Positions 31,630 through 44,700 of a stretch of 64,000 nt of DNA are shown here, piece after piece. The DNA comes from Drosophila pseudoobscura (taxonomy: Eukaryota; Arthropoda; Insecta; Diptera; Drosophilidae), in NCBI RefSeq assembly GCF_009870125.1, contig NC_046683.1:18857001-18921000 (forward strand), written 5' to 3'. The stretch's first letter is position 1. Every line of letters begins with the position of its first letter. Under the pieces are notes generated by a model, which searched no databases, was not told the DNA's origin, and saw nothing but the letters and a program-made list of their open reading frames with translations. The translations under genes and the position numbers were made by a program.

Positions 31630-33190
31630 TTTTTATTAATATTAGTACTCCCCTGTGTATAGTTCCAGTCAGTTCCAGCGAAAATTGTTATACATATTCG
31701 TTGACGCAAGTCACCTGATGCACAAGAAGATGGCTAGAAAAAAATATATGTATGTATACACAGAATGTGTAGATTGTTGTCTTTTTGGGGTCTTATACTG
31801 CTCCCAAACTCAAATTTTGTGCACTATACTATTAAATAAATAATAATTTACTTACCGATTTTTCGTTTTTTTCACAATTTTTTTGATTTTACTCCACGTT
31901 TACGTCCTTCTGCTGCGGTTTTTAATCACAAAATAACACCAAAGACTATACAATACCAATGAGCGACCAAAAAGCTGTTCCATGGCGGGTTCTAACATTA
32001 GAACCCAAAAGGCACGAGGGAGCGCGCGGGGTTTCAATTCCCTTTTCGACTGTACTTCGTCTCTACCGCGACCCCGCTGCCCATCGGTTTCGTCTGTTCG
32101 GCAATTCTAGACTCTCGAGCCTCAGCACCGTCAAAGCGGTGGTCGCACTCATACAATTTTTTTACTATTTCGGCTGAGTCCCCACTGTGCCGCGCCAAAG
32201 ACATCACCGACCACGCTGCCCTACGGTTTCGGCACGCAGACGATTCATATTTTGTTTTTGTATTCTTTCTCTCGAGACACACCGACTCGACGCTGACCGG
32301 GCAGCAGTAATTTTGAAAACCCTCATGCAATATACGAATGTAATAAACTTTACTATTTATGTGCATATGTATGTACATAAGATATTTTATAATTGAATTA
32401 GAAAATGTATGGGTATTGTCCATGAGAGTATTCAAGGTGCGACCCGCATCTAAATTTGTACTTTGCAGATTCCCGTCGGAAAGCGCGCGATTGACAATTG
32501 ATTTGAAATATATGTAAAACCAATTCCATTTATATTTATGCATATTTATTTAAGTATATATATATATTTTCTTATATTGTATATTTAGATATGTACATCA
32601 TTGTTTTAGTTATAATAAACAAAAATATAAATATAATATAATATAAATATAAACAAAACGTCGAGAACCGACGGCGTTTGCATAATTTGTATAATTTATA
32701 ATCAACCTGCTTAAGATAAGGAAATAAATGTGCAATTATATTATTATACATATATAGTCGAGAATAAATAATCAACCTGTTTAAAATAAGGAAATAAATG
32801 TGTAATTATATTATTGTAATATTTTATATTTTGTGGTATAAATCAAACAAATAACAGCTTTTATTTTGTTTCCCGCGCCCTAGTGTACCATACCCCCACC
32901 CCCTGCCCATTCTTCGTTTATTTTGTGGCGGTAGGTCAGTCCATCGAAAGACCCGAAACAAGAACCAAACTCAAATTTCAGTTCTAGTGGCCAGCAATAC
33001 TAAACACACACACGCAAAGTACGTGAGAATGCATGTGCACCCATACACTAAAACATGCTGGTGGCAAAACAGATCAGACCTGAGAGAGTTCAAAAAATCT
33101 GAAAAAACATACAATCACATATTTTTGTCGAAACATATTGCGTGTGTACTAACACATGCAAAGATGTTCTCTCTGCGCTCTATCTCTCAT
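31630..33190 (-). other. Transposon 5' region, no gene seen
   Basis: AT-rich stretches with a duplicated GAAATAAATGTG block (about 32720 and 32790). The region 31950-32300 is GC-richer and is shared with 53460-53830. No convincing coding sequence; the short frames differ between copies. Confidence 0.5.
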
Positions 33191-33230
33191 GATGACGTCA
33201 CTCTGGGGTACGGATAGCGCAAGTCGGTGT

Positions 33231-33332
33231 GTGACAATTTCGTTGTATGAACTGGCACATCTATATACTGTATGGTTAGTGGTGACACTTTCGTTGTATG
33301 AACTGGCACATCTATATACTGTATGGTTAGTG
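33231..33332. repeat. 51-bp tandem duplication
   Basis: Copies at 33231-33281 and 33282-33332, each with GAACTGGCACATCTATATAC, differ by one base. Related pieces lie near 59850 and 60640. Confidence 0.9.
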
Positions 33333-33775
33333 ACAAGAGGCTGCGTGCCTTGTATATGTATATTTTTCAATAATTCTTGAAGTCGGAAAAATATTCGACT
33401 ATTTCAAAAGTTCATCAAAGACTCTATTTCAGACAAAGATATTGAACAAAAAGTGGTCAAGAACTGGTCCTTGAGCATGCATATCGACTCAGTACTCTTT
33501 TAAAGTTCTCAACGAATTATAAATGAATTGCGTTGCTTTTATGCCTTCTGTAAGGCAATACATATTAACCCTAACCAACCCCATATTAGCCCTTACCGAT
33601 ACTAACCCTAACCGATCCCGAAAATATACTGCGATAAGTTTTATGCGATATTATTCTGCGATATGATACTGCGATAAGTCGGAGGAGGATTTGGAAGATC
33701 GACAAGAAGAGAGAAAAGACTTGAAATAAAGAAGTTAATAAAAACTAAACGAAGAACTGCGCCACACTTCTAACA
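33333..33775. other. No gene recognised
   Basis: It contains ATATTAACCCTAACC-like stretches near 33567-33620 and GCGATA repeats at 33630-33680. It may be part of the hAT element or of an LTR element; not resolved. Confidence 0.4.
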
Positions 33776-34054
33776 AATCAATTGATACAAGTGGATAGAA
33801 CTCTCACTATTGAAGAGTGTAAGGATATGATGTTATCGTTTTTCGCTGATGACAAGGAGAACATAGACCTGTCGGCGACTTGTTCAAATAAATGCGAGGA
33901 GTTTTTAGCTGATTTTATCGAACCACTTTCAGGACAGTCCGACGAAGAAGTCTTGACAAGGGAAATAGTGGCGTAATCCAATATACGAGTATACTTATGA
34001 AAGACGACTTCAATGTTTTTCAATGGTGGAATGAAAACCAATCGCAGCTGTGAA
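33776..34054 (+). pseudogene. hAT transposase C-terminal fragment
   Basis: The frame 33779-33976 (DRTLTIEECKDMMLSFFADD onward) continues, after a small lesion, into FNVFQWWNENQSQ at about 34010-34050. The WW-type motif is characteristic of the hAT dimerisation region. The fragment is cut at 34054 by the poly(A) end of the LINE. The rest of the element was not found on the far side of the LINE. Confidence 0.6.
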
Positions 34055-34057
34055 TGT

Positions 34058-34089
<32 letters not shown>

Positions 34090-37000
34090 GGGATTTAAGT
34101 TACCAAACTACCCGTGAGTAGCGTGGGATTATTTGGCCGCCCGCCTTTTGAAGGTGGAAATTGCCAAGTCAAAGAATAGAAGATGTTGGAGTACTGTTTA
34201 TAGCTTTACATCAGTTTTGTTTTTAGGAACCACGGTTTGGATGATGTTGAGGGGAAAAGCGAGCAGTAACCTCGGTGCTTGATACTAGCAAACTCGGCGT
34301 ATTCTCTCTCCCATTCTGCTTTTAAGATTCTGTGTATTTCGCACATAGCGTCTTTAAGGTTCCATTTAACCACTGTGTATTTTCCTCGTCTGTGGGCTTC
34401 TTTGGCTGCTGCGTCGACTGAAGTGTTCTGAGGGATGTTAGCGTGTCCGGGAATGTAGTGAACCTCTACAGTTCTTAGATGTGGATTTTTTTGGATCTTT
34501 TCTCTGATTTTGTAGGCGATAGAGTTATCCTGAATGATCTTCGCCAGAATGAGGGCCCCGTTTCTGCTGTCTGTCAGGAGCGCCACACGAGGAAAATTGT
34601 ACAAAATAGCATGGTCCAATGCCTTCTCGATAGCAAGGAGCTCGGCGGACAACGAGGAAAGGGTTTTGTGCGTGTAATAGCTATCTAAAAAACCTGTCCT
34701 ATTGTGCAGGAAAGCGGCGCTGGAATGCCCATCTGCGACTGACCCATCCGTGTAATAGATTTCAAAACCCCCCTTTGTCAGCTGACTTCTTTTCCCCGTG
34801 GAGCAGCATGATACCTGCCTGGTCTATAGCGTGCTTGTTGGGTGCAGAGCCCTTGAAAAATTCTAAGTCGGAGCTAATTTTATTGAAAAATGAAGCTGTG
34901 TTCTCGAAAACCTCAACTCTATCTATAATGCTGCCAAACTCCCCATATGCCTTAGCGTAGCCCGTGTTTAAATCCCTATTTGCTGACACTGTTTCACTTG
35001 CTGGGAGATTAAATGCAAACACCTTAACCAACTCTTTCGCCGCCAGGAATCTCATCCTGTAGTCCGGGGGAAGTTCTCCTGCCATGTGATATATGATAGG
35101 AACGGGAGTGCAGATTATCAGACCCAGCGACTTTCTGAGGTGATGGTTGCAGTGGGATTTGATTTTGGCCAAGGCAGATTTGGACAGGTTGCAGAATGAT
35201 GAGCACGCGTACTCTAGCCTACTTCTGACTACTTCTGAATGCCTTGTAAAATATAAGCCCTCTTTTGGGGCTGATACCATAGTGACACCCGCTGAGTAAT
35301 CTGAGAAACGCACAATTTCTGTTCGATTCCGAGATGGCCAGATCAATGTGACCAGAGGCTGAGTTGTTTGCTGAGATAGTCCTGCCTAGATATTTGATCT
35401 GCTCTACTTGTCTGATTTCAGCTCCCTGATGCGAGATATTTAGCGCAGTTCTACGATTGTTGAAGTAAATCACTTTAGACTTCGCCGGATTGAATGACAG
35501 GTTTTGCCTATTGCATTTTTCCTCGAACTTATCTATACTGTCTTCCAGCACCCGTTTCGCAATGGATACGTCTTTATGGAAACAAACTATGAAAAAGTCA
35601 TCAGCATACTGAAACAGTAAGCAGTTATGACTGTTAATATCATGTAGTTCGGCTGTGTAAAGGTTAAAAAGGGTTGCGCTGAGACAGCTACCCTGGCAAA
35701 CACCTCTGTTCACCTCTACCTCGCTTGTGCCCTTTATGAGGATTCGTTTGTTAAGGAAGCTGGAGATCCAAGCCGTGAGGCTTGTATTGAACCGCATATC
35801 CCTCATCCTGTGCTCGAGTGTGTCCACTCTTACGCAGTCGAACGCTCTTTGTAAATCCAGGCAGGCTGCGACAACCTGATAACCCCTCGCCTTCAGCGCC
35901 AGAACTTTGTTGATAAGGTCGTTGATGCAAAGAGCCGTGGACCTGTTTCTCCTGAAGGCATAGGACCTGTTCGGCAGCAGGTCACAGTTTGCTATGTGCT
36001 CGTCCAGCTTCAACTTTATCAACCCCTCTATGGATTTGAACAGCGTGTTAATCAAACAAATCGGCCTATGGTTTTGGAAGGAAGTAGGGTCTGCATTCTT
36101 CTTGGGGATGGGTACCACTTTTATCCTGCGCCAGACTTCAGGGATGACGCCACTCAGCCATACTTTATTTATAATTCCAAAAATGTCTTGTTTTTTCCCA
36201 CTTGGTAGCTTTTGAAGCATCCTGAACGAGATGCCATCAGGGCCTCTAGCCGAATTGGGGTTCCTGGTTTTTAGGAAGGCCAGGAATTCTTCCAGTTCCA
36301 GGGGTTCCGGGTCGTCTGGTCCTAACAAAGGGGCAGGAATTTTCTTAGGGGGCCTACTGTTTGACGTGGATGGGGTTGCTTTAACCATATTGAGAAAGTT
36401 TTTGTCATCTTCGTTCGTCCATTTGTTCCCTACATTTTTAATATGACCGAATTTTTTGATGTTCTTCACCCTGCTCCACATAGAGGGCGATGCGGAGACC
36501 TCTTCTATAAACTTGGAAAAGTTGCGCTTTCTAAGATTTTTTACGTGATTTTGTAGATTTTTGTCAGCTTCTAAGGTTGCTCTGGCATCAGCCCATTTTT
36601 TGGTGAGGTAGAATTTTTGCCTGCAAGCGTTTCTCACGCGAAAAAGTTTTTCCGTTTCCTCGTTCCACCATTTCTTAGCAACGTACTTGTTCTTGCTTGG
36701 GAATGTGACCGTGTTTTTTAAGGTCAGGGATTTCACTTTTTCGTTGAGCTCCTCCAGATTTGAGAAATCACTTGCACCCAGAATCCGGGCTATTCTGTTG
36801 TGAAGGATCTTCTTGCCTTGGAGGGGGACATTTAGGCCTTGCACTGATAATACAATTGGGAAGTGGTTGCTGTTCGTAATTTTTGTTTTGAGGACTTGCC
36901 AGTTAATAGTTCCATTTCTGTAGTTCGAAAAAGAAAGGTCAGGAACGGAGAATTGAGATGGGCTCCTGGAGAAGGTTGGCGAACCGTCGTTTAGGCAGAT

Positions 37001-37546
37001 AAATCCGGCCTCCCGGGTGGAATTCTCAATGCTGCGACGCTTGCGATGACAGATCGGACTTCCCCAGATAGAAGACCTAGCGTTGAAGTCCCCGCCCACT
37101 ATTGAGGGTATGTCAAGCGAAGCCGCGAATTCGAAAAACTTTTTTTGTGCCCGATTTAAACTGTGAAACTGTTGTTGATGGCGGTGCATATATGCTAAAA
37201 ATATTGAAATTGCTCTTGAGGTTTAATGTTTTTATTCCTAAAGTTTCCAAGTCGTTCTCTATTTTTAAAATGCTGAATTGAATGTTTTTCCTGGCGAGGA
37301 TGCCAACCCCGCCGTAGCCGTCCTCTCTGGGCCTGCAGAAAAAGTTATAGTCTAAAATGCTGCAGTCCGCGTTGTTCAACACCCAAATCTCTGAGAGGAT
37401 GGCAATATCTATTGCGTTCTTGTCTAGGAACATTGAGAGGAGCTGTTTTTGTTGTTGTGCGTCAGACTTTGAATATTTAGCTGAAGAATCTTCATTGTTG
37501 GATGTTTTGAGAACCAACTGCCATCCCTTGGGCAATCTGACGCCTA
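34055..37546 (-). mobile_element. APE-RT-RNase H LINE (I or LOA group)
   Basis: The 3' poly(A) is at 34057-34090 (seen as poly-T on the plus strand). Coding sequence runs leftward from 37535. It has an RNase H domain and a poly(A) tail rather than TAA repeats, which fits LOA/I-type LINEs of Drosophila. It is 5'-truncated or has lost ORF1 at about 37546. Confidence 0.85.
34206..37535 (-). pseudogene. LINE ORF2: endonuclease, reverse transcriptase, RNase H
   Basis: Four overlapping or adjacent frames. 37535-37113: endonuclease start with LSEIWVLNN and GGVGILAR. 37189-35219: endonuclease end (VGGDFNARSSIWGSP) and RT with PDGISFRML, GVCQGSCLSATLFNLY and QYADDF (about 35596-35612). 35346-34762: RT thumb and connection. 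34652-34206: RNase H with AELLAIEKAL, TDSRNGALI and PGHANIPQN. At least three frameshifts separate them, so it is inactive but little decayed. Confidence 0.85.
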
Positions 37547-37584
37547 TCTAGTTCTGCGTTGGAAGCATTGACAAATTCTCTAAT

Positions 37585-37800
37585 TATACCCGGTACTCGA
37601 AGAGTATAGGGGTATATTAGATTTGTGGTAAAAGTGGATGTGTGTAACGTCCAGAAGGAATCGTTTCCCACCCCAAACGAAACAAAAAAATCACTGCTAC
37701 AAAAATGTTTTGTTGGATCCAGATGTTCTGGATCCAGACTTCTGTGATATGTCACTGCTCCAAAAATATTTCAAAACTTCGCCCCGCCCATATGCCCGTA
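37585..37800 (+). repeat. INE-1-like 5' end segment
   Basis: It matches the reverse complement of the right ends of the elements at 3971, 8212 and 57818, with the microsatellite block deleted. It includes a GGATCCAGA duplication near 37717-37737. Confidence 0.75.
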
Positions 37801-38776
37801 TGTCTATTTGGAAAACATCAATTGAATTGTCCGTTTGTTCCGCATGCTTCTCTGCCCCACTCGGAAAAGAGTTCTCTCAACTGTCTGTTCACATCCTTAC
37901 ACATTTACATATGGATGCAAGTGTCTTAATTAACAAGATGACGTCATAACCACACTTGCTGTCTTTCGGCGATTATCATACGCCACCTTATTCGTGCATT
38001 CACCATGTAAGACTCTTTCCGCATGCTTTGACTCCGTTCTCTCTTTCTTGAGTGACTCACTCGTAAAAAGACCGCGAAATCTCAATAGGCCGTTTTTCGG
38101 TGGGACCAGTTGATATCGAGCCAGGCAGAGCGATAGACTTTTTACCGATTATCGATTTCGAATTAAACCCATTCAAACTAGTTTAGCTTTTAACTTATTA
38201 AATAAAAGTAGTGCTTGCTTATTAAGGTATAGGACCTTAGTTTTTCTGCGCCGATCGTTAGTTAGAAACTAATAAAAGTTTCTAACTTTCGTCGTTGCTT
38301 CGCGCGCTTTTCGGTGCCTCTGCTGGCGTCACTGGAGGCTGAGGCCGGACGTCGCTGCCTGCATAGCGGCTGAGGACGGACGTCGCTGCTGCTCTCGCCA
38401 GGGGACGTCGCTGCCACCGATTGCTGACGCTTTGGGAAGTTAAAAGTTAATTTACATTAATTATAAATAATATTATATAATATATATATATATTATTAAT
38501 TAATATTATTTATTATATTTCATTATTAGTTATATTATTATTATTTTCTATATTGTATATATAATATAATATAACAATATATTACATACTCTCTTATATA
38601 TATATATATATTATATTCAAACTAACTATATATATATATATATATTATATATTATTTTATATTATATTATATATTATTATAATTATTATTATTATTATAT
38701 ACATATATATATTATATATTTACTATATAGTTTTTCTTATTTTTTTTATTTAATTATATTTTACATACCTTTCATC
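37801..38776 (+). other. Helentron 5' leader
   Basis: No gene was seen. Near 38330-38410 a CGGACGTCGCTGC block recurs. From 38455 to 38765 the sequence is almost pure A/T with (TA)n runs. A promoter for the Rep gene probably lies here but could not be pinned down. Confidence 0.5.
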
Positions 38777-41700
38777 ATGCCTCGTAAGAATAAGATATCT
38801 GCTTTGCAGCTGTCTCAGAGACGCAAATTAAGATACAGATCTAATAGAGATAGAAATTCAGAAAATTTAGAAAATTTAGAAATTGTTGAAAATGTAATAG
38901 ATGCAGACCCTGAGTTTGTTGAACCAGTTAGAAACCAAGAGCTAGAGACGGAGGGACCAAATCAAGAGACTGCTTGGCAGGTTTCCGGTGTAGGTCATGA
39001 AGAGCAGGCAGCCATCCCTGGTGAACAGGTAGAGAATACTGTAGGCAATAGTGATGGCATAAATGAACAGAATAAACGACAAGTGTCCGTGCGTCAGTCC
39101 GTACGTTTACGGAACCAACATGTAGAGAATATAGAAGAAAGAGTAGAATTGAGAACACGACAGGGGCAAGAGGTCAACACTGAGCGTCGGTTCAAACGCA
39201 GAAGGAGCCAAAGGTATAGGGCTACAGAGCAAGCACAAAATACCGCAGAACATGTACTGAGACGAACAGACTCTAGCATTAGACGTCAGGAGCAAGTGGC
39301 CGATACTGCTCGTCGGTCTAGACGAAGACAAGACTCGGGCTATAGGGCGCGTGAGCAAGAACACAATACAGGAGAGCATATAGTTAGAAGAACAGACGCA
39401 CAGATTAGACACGAGGAGCAAGTGGCCGATACTGTGCGTCGGTCCAGACGGAGACAGGACCCTGACTATAGGACAAGAGAGCAGGAGCAGAATACTGTAG
39501 AACATATAGTTAGAAGAACAGACGCACAGATTAGACACGAGGAGCAAGTGGCCGATACTGTGCGTCGGTCCAGACGGAGACAGGACCCTGACTATAGGAC
39601 AAGAGAGCAGGAACAGAACACTGTAGAACATATAGTTAGAAGAACAGACGCACAGATTAGACACGAGGAGCAAGTGGTCAATACTGTGCGTCGGTCCAGA
39701 CGTAGACAGGACTTGGACTACAGGACAAGAGAGCAGGAACAGAGCACTGTAGAACATATAGTTAGAAGAACAGACGCACAGATTAGACACGAGGAGCAAG
39801 TGGCCGATACTGTGCGTCGGTCCAGACGGAGACAGGACCCTGACTATAGGACAAGAGAGCAGGAACAGAACACTGTAGAACATATAGTTAGAAGAACAGA
39901 CGCACAGATTAGACACGAGGAGCAAGTGGCCGATACTGTGCGTCGGTCCAGACGGAGACAAGACCCTGACTATAGGACAAGAGAGCAGGAACAGAACACT
40001 GTAGAACATATAGTTAGAAGAACAGACGTACAGATTAGACATGAGGAGCAAGTGGTCAATACTGTGCGTCGGTCCAGACGTAGACAGGACTTGGACTATA
40101 GGACAAGAGAGCAGGAACAGAACACTGTAGAACATATAGTTAGAAGAACAGACGCACAGATTAGACACGAGGAGCAAGTGGCCGATACTGTGCGTCGGTC
40201 CAGACGGAGACAGGACCCTGACTATAGGACAAGAGAGCAGGAACAGAACACTGTAGAACATATAGTTAGAAGAACAGACGTACAGATTAGACACGAGGAG
40301 CAAGTGGCCGATACTGTGCGTCGGTCCAGACGGAGAGAGGACCCTGACTATAGGACAAGAGAGCAGGAGCAGAACACTGTAGAACATATAGTTAGAAGAA
40401 CAGACGCACAGATTAGACACGAGGAGCAAGTGGCCGATACTGTGCGTCGGTCCAGACGGAGACAGGACCCTGACTATAGGACAAGAGAGCAGGAACAGAA
40501 CACTGTAGACAAATATAGTTAGAAGAACAGACGCACAGATTAGACACGAGGAGCAAGTGGCCGATACTGTGCGTCGGTCCAGACGTCGACAGGACTTGGA
40601 CTATAGGACAAGAGAGAAAGAACGGAATACAGAAAGGCGACAACGCATACGTTTAAATAATGAAAGGAGACGTATGTTAGAAAGAGAGCAGGATAGAGTT
40701 CGCAGGGTACAAGAAAGGACCTTAGTAGATCGTAGGCGTATCTCGCGAGCGCGAGACACTCTGGCACGCCAAGCTGCTCGTGCCGCAGCACGACAGTTAG
40801 AAATTGACGCTGCCAGAACGGCTAGTCAAAGAGTTAGCCAATATAGGAGCGATAGCAGCAATAGAGTTGAGCAAAATTTAAGAAACGCCTCCCGAATGCA
40901 GCAGGAACGAGCAAATATCTCCCAGGAAGATAGGGCTCAGATAGAACCCAGAATCAGGCTTAGTGGCCTAGAAGCTCTGAAAGTAGTTTCTAACAGGAAT
41001 GTAAAGCTGGGTCCTGATCAGGTTTGCCTTTCTTGCAAAGGCCTGTGGTTCCCCAAACAAATTTGTAAGATTCCTCGCGTCCTTTTAGAAAGTGATTGCG
41101 AGTTTAGTGGTGAAATTTTCGCTCTTGAAAGCCTTTTAGAATTCCCTTCTGATTGCCCAACATTAAAATTCTGCAGAACATGTCATAGCAACATTAAAAG
41201 GCGTATAAAGCCTAAGCTTTTCTTCAATGAATTAGATTTCCCCATGCTGCCCGATTGCTTAAAGGGGCTTACTCCATTAGAGGAACGACTGATTTCTCCT
41301 CGACTTCCATTTATGATAATTAAGCCTATATTGCCTGGGGGGCGAGGTCAAAATGCCATTAAAGGGGCAGTGGTAAACCTCCCTATTTCGGTAAGCGATA
41401 TCGTGAAGGAGCTTCCACGAGCTTTCCATGAAGCACAGGTAATTCAGCTCCACCTCAAACGCAGAAAAGAGTATCTTCATGCTTTCATGGCTGAAACCAT
41501 TAGACCTTCCAAAATTTTTGAAGCACTTCGTTATTTAGTTACCACAGATTTGTATAAAAAGCATAATGTTGTAGTTAACGAGCAATGGATCTCTGGTTTC
41601 ACATCCGATATTGTTCCATTCGTAGCATCTCAAGCAGACGCAGCCTTTTTAGAAAGTATGCAAAATAGAGATAGGAATGTAGATACGGAGCCGGCCCATC

Positions 41701-44700
41701 CCGACGAGGAAGTAGAAGCCGAAGAGCTCAACCCTGGAGGTCAGGAAACTCTGCTTGAAAACAACATACCATTTGATGATAGGATTATCAAAATCGCACC
41801 AGGTCAAGGCCAACGACCTCTCGACATGATTCTAGACATTGACTCGGAAGAGTTATCCTTTCCCACAATTTATGCAGGCGTCAAAAGACAATCTTCGCAA
41901 AGTTTTACAACCATTGTTAGATCAGAGCTTCGAAATGTAGATAGGAGAGGTTGTAGAACTGACAAACTATTCTTCAATTATAAGAAGTTAGAACTCATTA
42001 AGATTCGAAATAATATTTCAATCTGCTTACGTAAGCGGAGCACTTCCAGTGCAGTAACGGCAGCTAACGCTCTTAATGAGAATTTCATAGGGGGGCTTAT
42101 TAACCACGATGAGGGATATAGGGTTCTTCGCGATATTCGATCGTCTCCGGCTCACTGGGAGGATGAAAAGAAGAAGGTTATGGCCATGATTCGTCAGTTC
42201 GGCCTGCCGACTTTTTTCATTACTCTGTCTGCTGCTGAAACGCGGTGGCCAGAGTTGCTTGTTTTGCTCAAAAAAAACGTAGATAGGGAGATCATTAGCG
42301 AAGAAGAAGCAGTGAATCTACCCTACACCGAAAAGGAGCGTCTTATCAGGGCAGATCCAGTTACTTGTGCTAGGTATTTCGATTATAGGTATCGCGAGAT
42401 TTTAAAAGTTATGAGGAATCGGGAGGGCATTTTCGGGGAAAACTTCGTCATCAAATATTATTGGCGTGTTGAATTCCAACAAAGAGGTTCCCCCCATATT
42501 CACGGCATGTTTTGGCTGAAAGATGCCCCAGCAGTGGACTGACAGAGTCAATTTCAACAGTTATAGCCTTCATTAACAAACATATTACAGTAGATGCCAC
42601 AGACTCTGAATTAGCTCCGTATGTTGAATACCAAAAGCATCGGCATAAGGACATGTCATGTCTTAAAAAAGCCAATAAAAGTGGAAAAAAAGTTTGTAGA
42701 TTCGGTATTCCATACCCTCCAATGCCCCAAACGGAGATATTGAGTCCACTGCCGGAGGAAACTCCAAACCTTGATTTTCACCAAGGAAATTTTAAGAAAA
42801 TTCAAGACCTACTGAATTCTGATCAATCCTCTGATATGATTGATCACTTGAGCATATTTGAGAACTTTCTTTCGCACGAACAAGTGAGCCTCAATTACGA
42901 GGACTACAAATATGCAATTTCTTCTGGTTTAAAGAAACCACACATTTTTCTAAAAAGGTCATTTGCTGAAATTTGCATTAATGCTTATAATAAACACATC
43001 ATTTCAATGCAAAGGGCCAATATGGATATCCAATACATTTTGGACCCTTATGCATGCTGTAGCTATATAATAAATTATATAAATAAAACCCAAAGGGGTA
43101 TTTCAAAGCTTATGCGCGAGGCGGCAAAAGAAGTTCAAGGGGGCAATTACACGATTAGACAAAAGCTACAGCATATTGGTCACAAATTTATTTCTGGCAC
43201 TGAGATATCTGCTCAGGAAGCCGTATATTGCTGTCTAGGAATTCCGTTGTCCGGAACTAGCAACAAATGTGTTCAAGTAAATACTTTCCCTCCAGAGCAA
43301 CGAGTTCGAATGCTAAAATCCACAAGCATCCTACAAAATATGCATCAGGAGTCCACTGACATATTCGTCAAAGGATTGCTGGAGCGGTATGAACAAAGAC
43401 CAACTGATCTTGAGGGCCTGTGTCTAGCCGATTTTGCAGCAAATTATGAATTTTCTAAAAACGGGAAAAGAACCTGCCAAAATAGAGATGATGAAGAGGA
43501 CGAAGAAAATGAGGCACAAGTAGAAGTTTTTATCCCTCTCCGCGATAATAGTGGTTTTATTAGGGAAAGAACTAAGCCGTCCATTTTAAAATATATGAGG
43601 TTTAATATAAATACAGATAGGTCAAACTATTTTAGAGCATTAGCTATGCTGTTTTATCCGTGGAGAGATGAAGAGAAAGATTTAGTGAGCGTAAATTGCG
43701 AGGATCTTTATAATAATCATCAGGAGTTGGTAAATTCAAATTTCCAAAAATTCAATGCATTAGGAGATTTGGAAGACGCGCTTAGGAGGGCCATGGAAGC
43801 CCAAGAGAATAGGGAGGAAGGTGAAGAGGTAGTTGATGAGGCAATTGCTGAGGAGTTTAGGGCTTTAGCGATTCCAGAAATAAGTTCCCAGATAAATGTT
43901 TTGAACTTGAATGACCAGGCAGCGGATCAAGATAGAAGTATTCGATTAATTAAGCTTCCTCCTATTGTTTCCCTTAATATTTTAGCTAATTTGATTAGAT
44001 CGCTTAATTTGAAGCAAAAAACCTATCTCACCCATGTTCTGCATAATGTGAGAAATAAGGCACTTTTTTATGAGTTTGTAGGTGGCGGCGCAGGCGTCGG
44101 CAAGAGTAGAACCATATCTACCATTTTTCAGACCATTTCCCAGGAGTTTAATCGTAGACCAGGATCTAACCCAGAAACTGTTAAAGTTCTGCTGTGTGCT
44201 CCCACAGGAAAAGCTGCATTTGGTATTGGAGGTGCCACACTTCACTCAATGTTTTCTTTACCTCTCAATCAATCCAACCATGCTTTTAAACAATTGGGTC
44301 CAGATTTGTTAAATACCTTGCGTTCAAGATTTATTGATCTTAAAATTCTTATAATTGACGAAAAAATGTTTTCATATTTGGATATGCGTCTAAAACAAAT
44401 ATTTTCAAGGCCCGAGAGTCCTTTCGGTGGCATTTCTGTTATCGTGTTTGGCGATCTAAGGCAGTTATGTCCAGTAGGTGATCGTTGGATATTCAAATCC
44501 TCATCAGGAGCGCATAATCCATACAGTGCGATAGTTGGCTCTAGTCTCTGGGATGGCTTCAAGTTTTTCGAACTTACAGAGATAATGCGACAGCGAGATG
44601 ACCAACCTTTTGCAACCGCACTAAATAACATGGCATCGGCCGTAATGACGTCAGAAGATATTCAATTGCTTAGGAACCGAATAGTTCACGGCAGTGAAGC

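Larger units (their letters stand above)
28986..33190 (-). mobile_element. Two-gene DNA transposon, left inverted copy
   Basis: Minus strand: terminal module at 33000-33190, AT-rich leader, transposase at 31629 to about 29800, then a DUF4806 gene to 29003. The inverted counterpart is 52450-56870. Clear terminal inverted repeats were not found. The transposase resembles the animal family with CDAPAR and DYMHVVCLG motifs, possibly Tnp2/CACTA-like; the superfamily is uncertain. Confidence 0.75.

Noticed and set aside
33567..33620. AACCCTAACC-like words as telomeric repeat
   Set aside because: Only a few irregular occurrences, and Drosophila telomeres do not use such repeats.
37638..37949. 103-codon frame in the Helentron 5' region
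   Set aside because: It crosses from INE-1-like sequence into unrelated sequence and lacks any domain.
39107..40429. 440-codon minus-strand frame with repeated CSSNYMFYSVLFLLSCPIV
   Set aside because: It is the antisense of the 126-bp coding repeat, and its repeats follow the plus-strand unit exactly. The plus-strand protein belongs to a recognisable Helentron gene.
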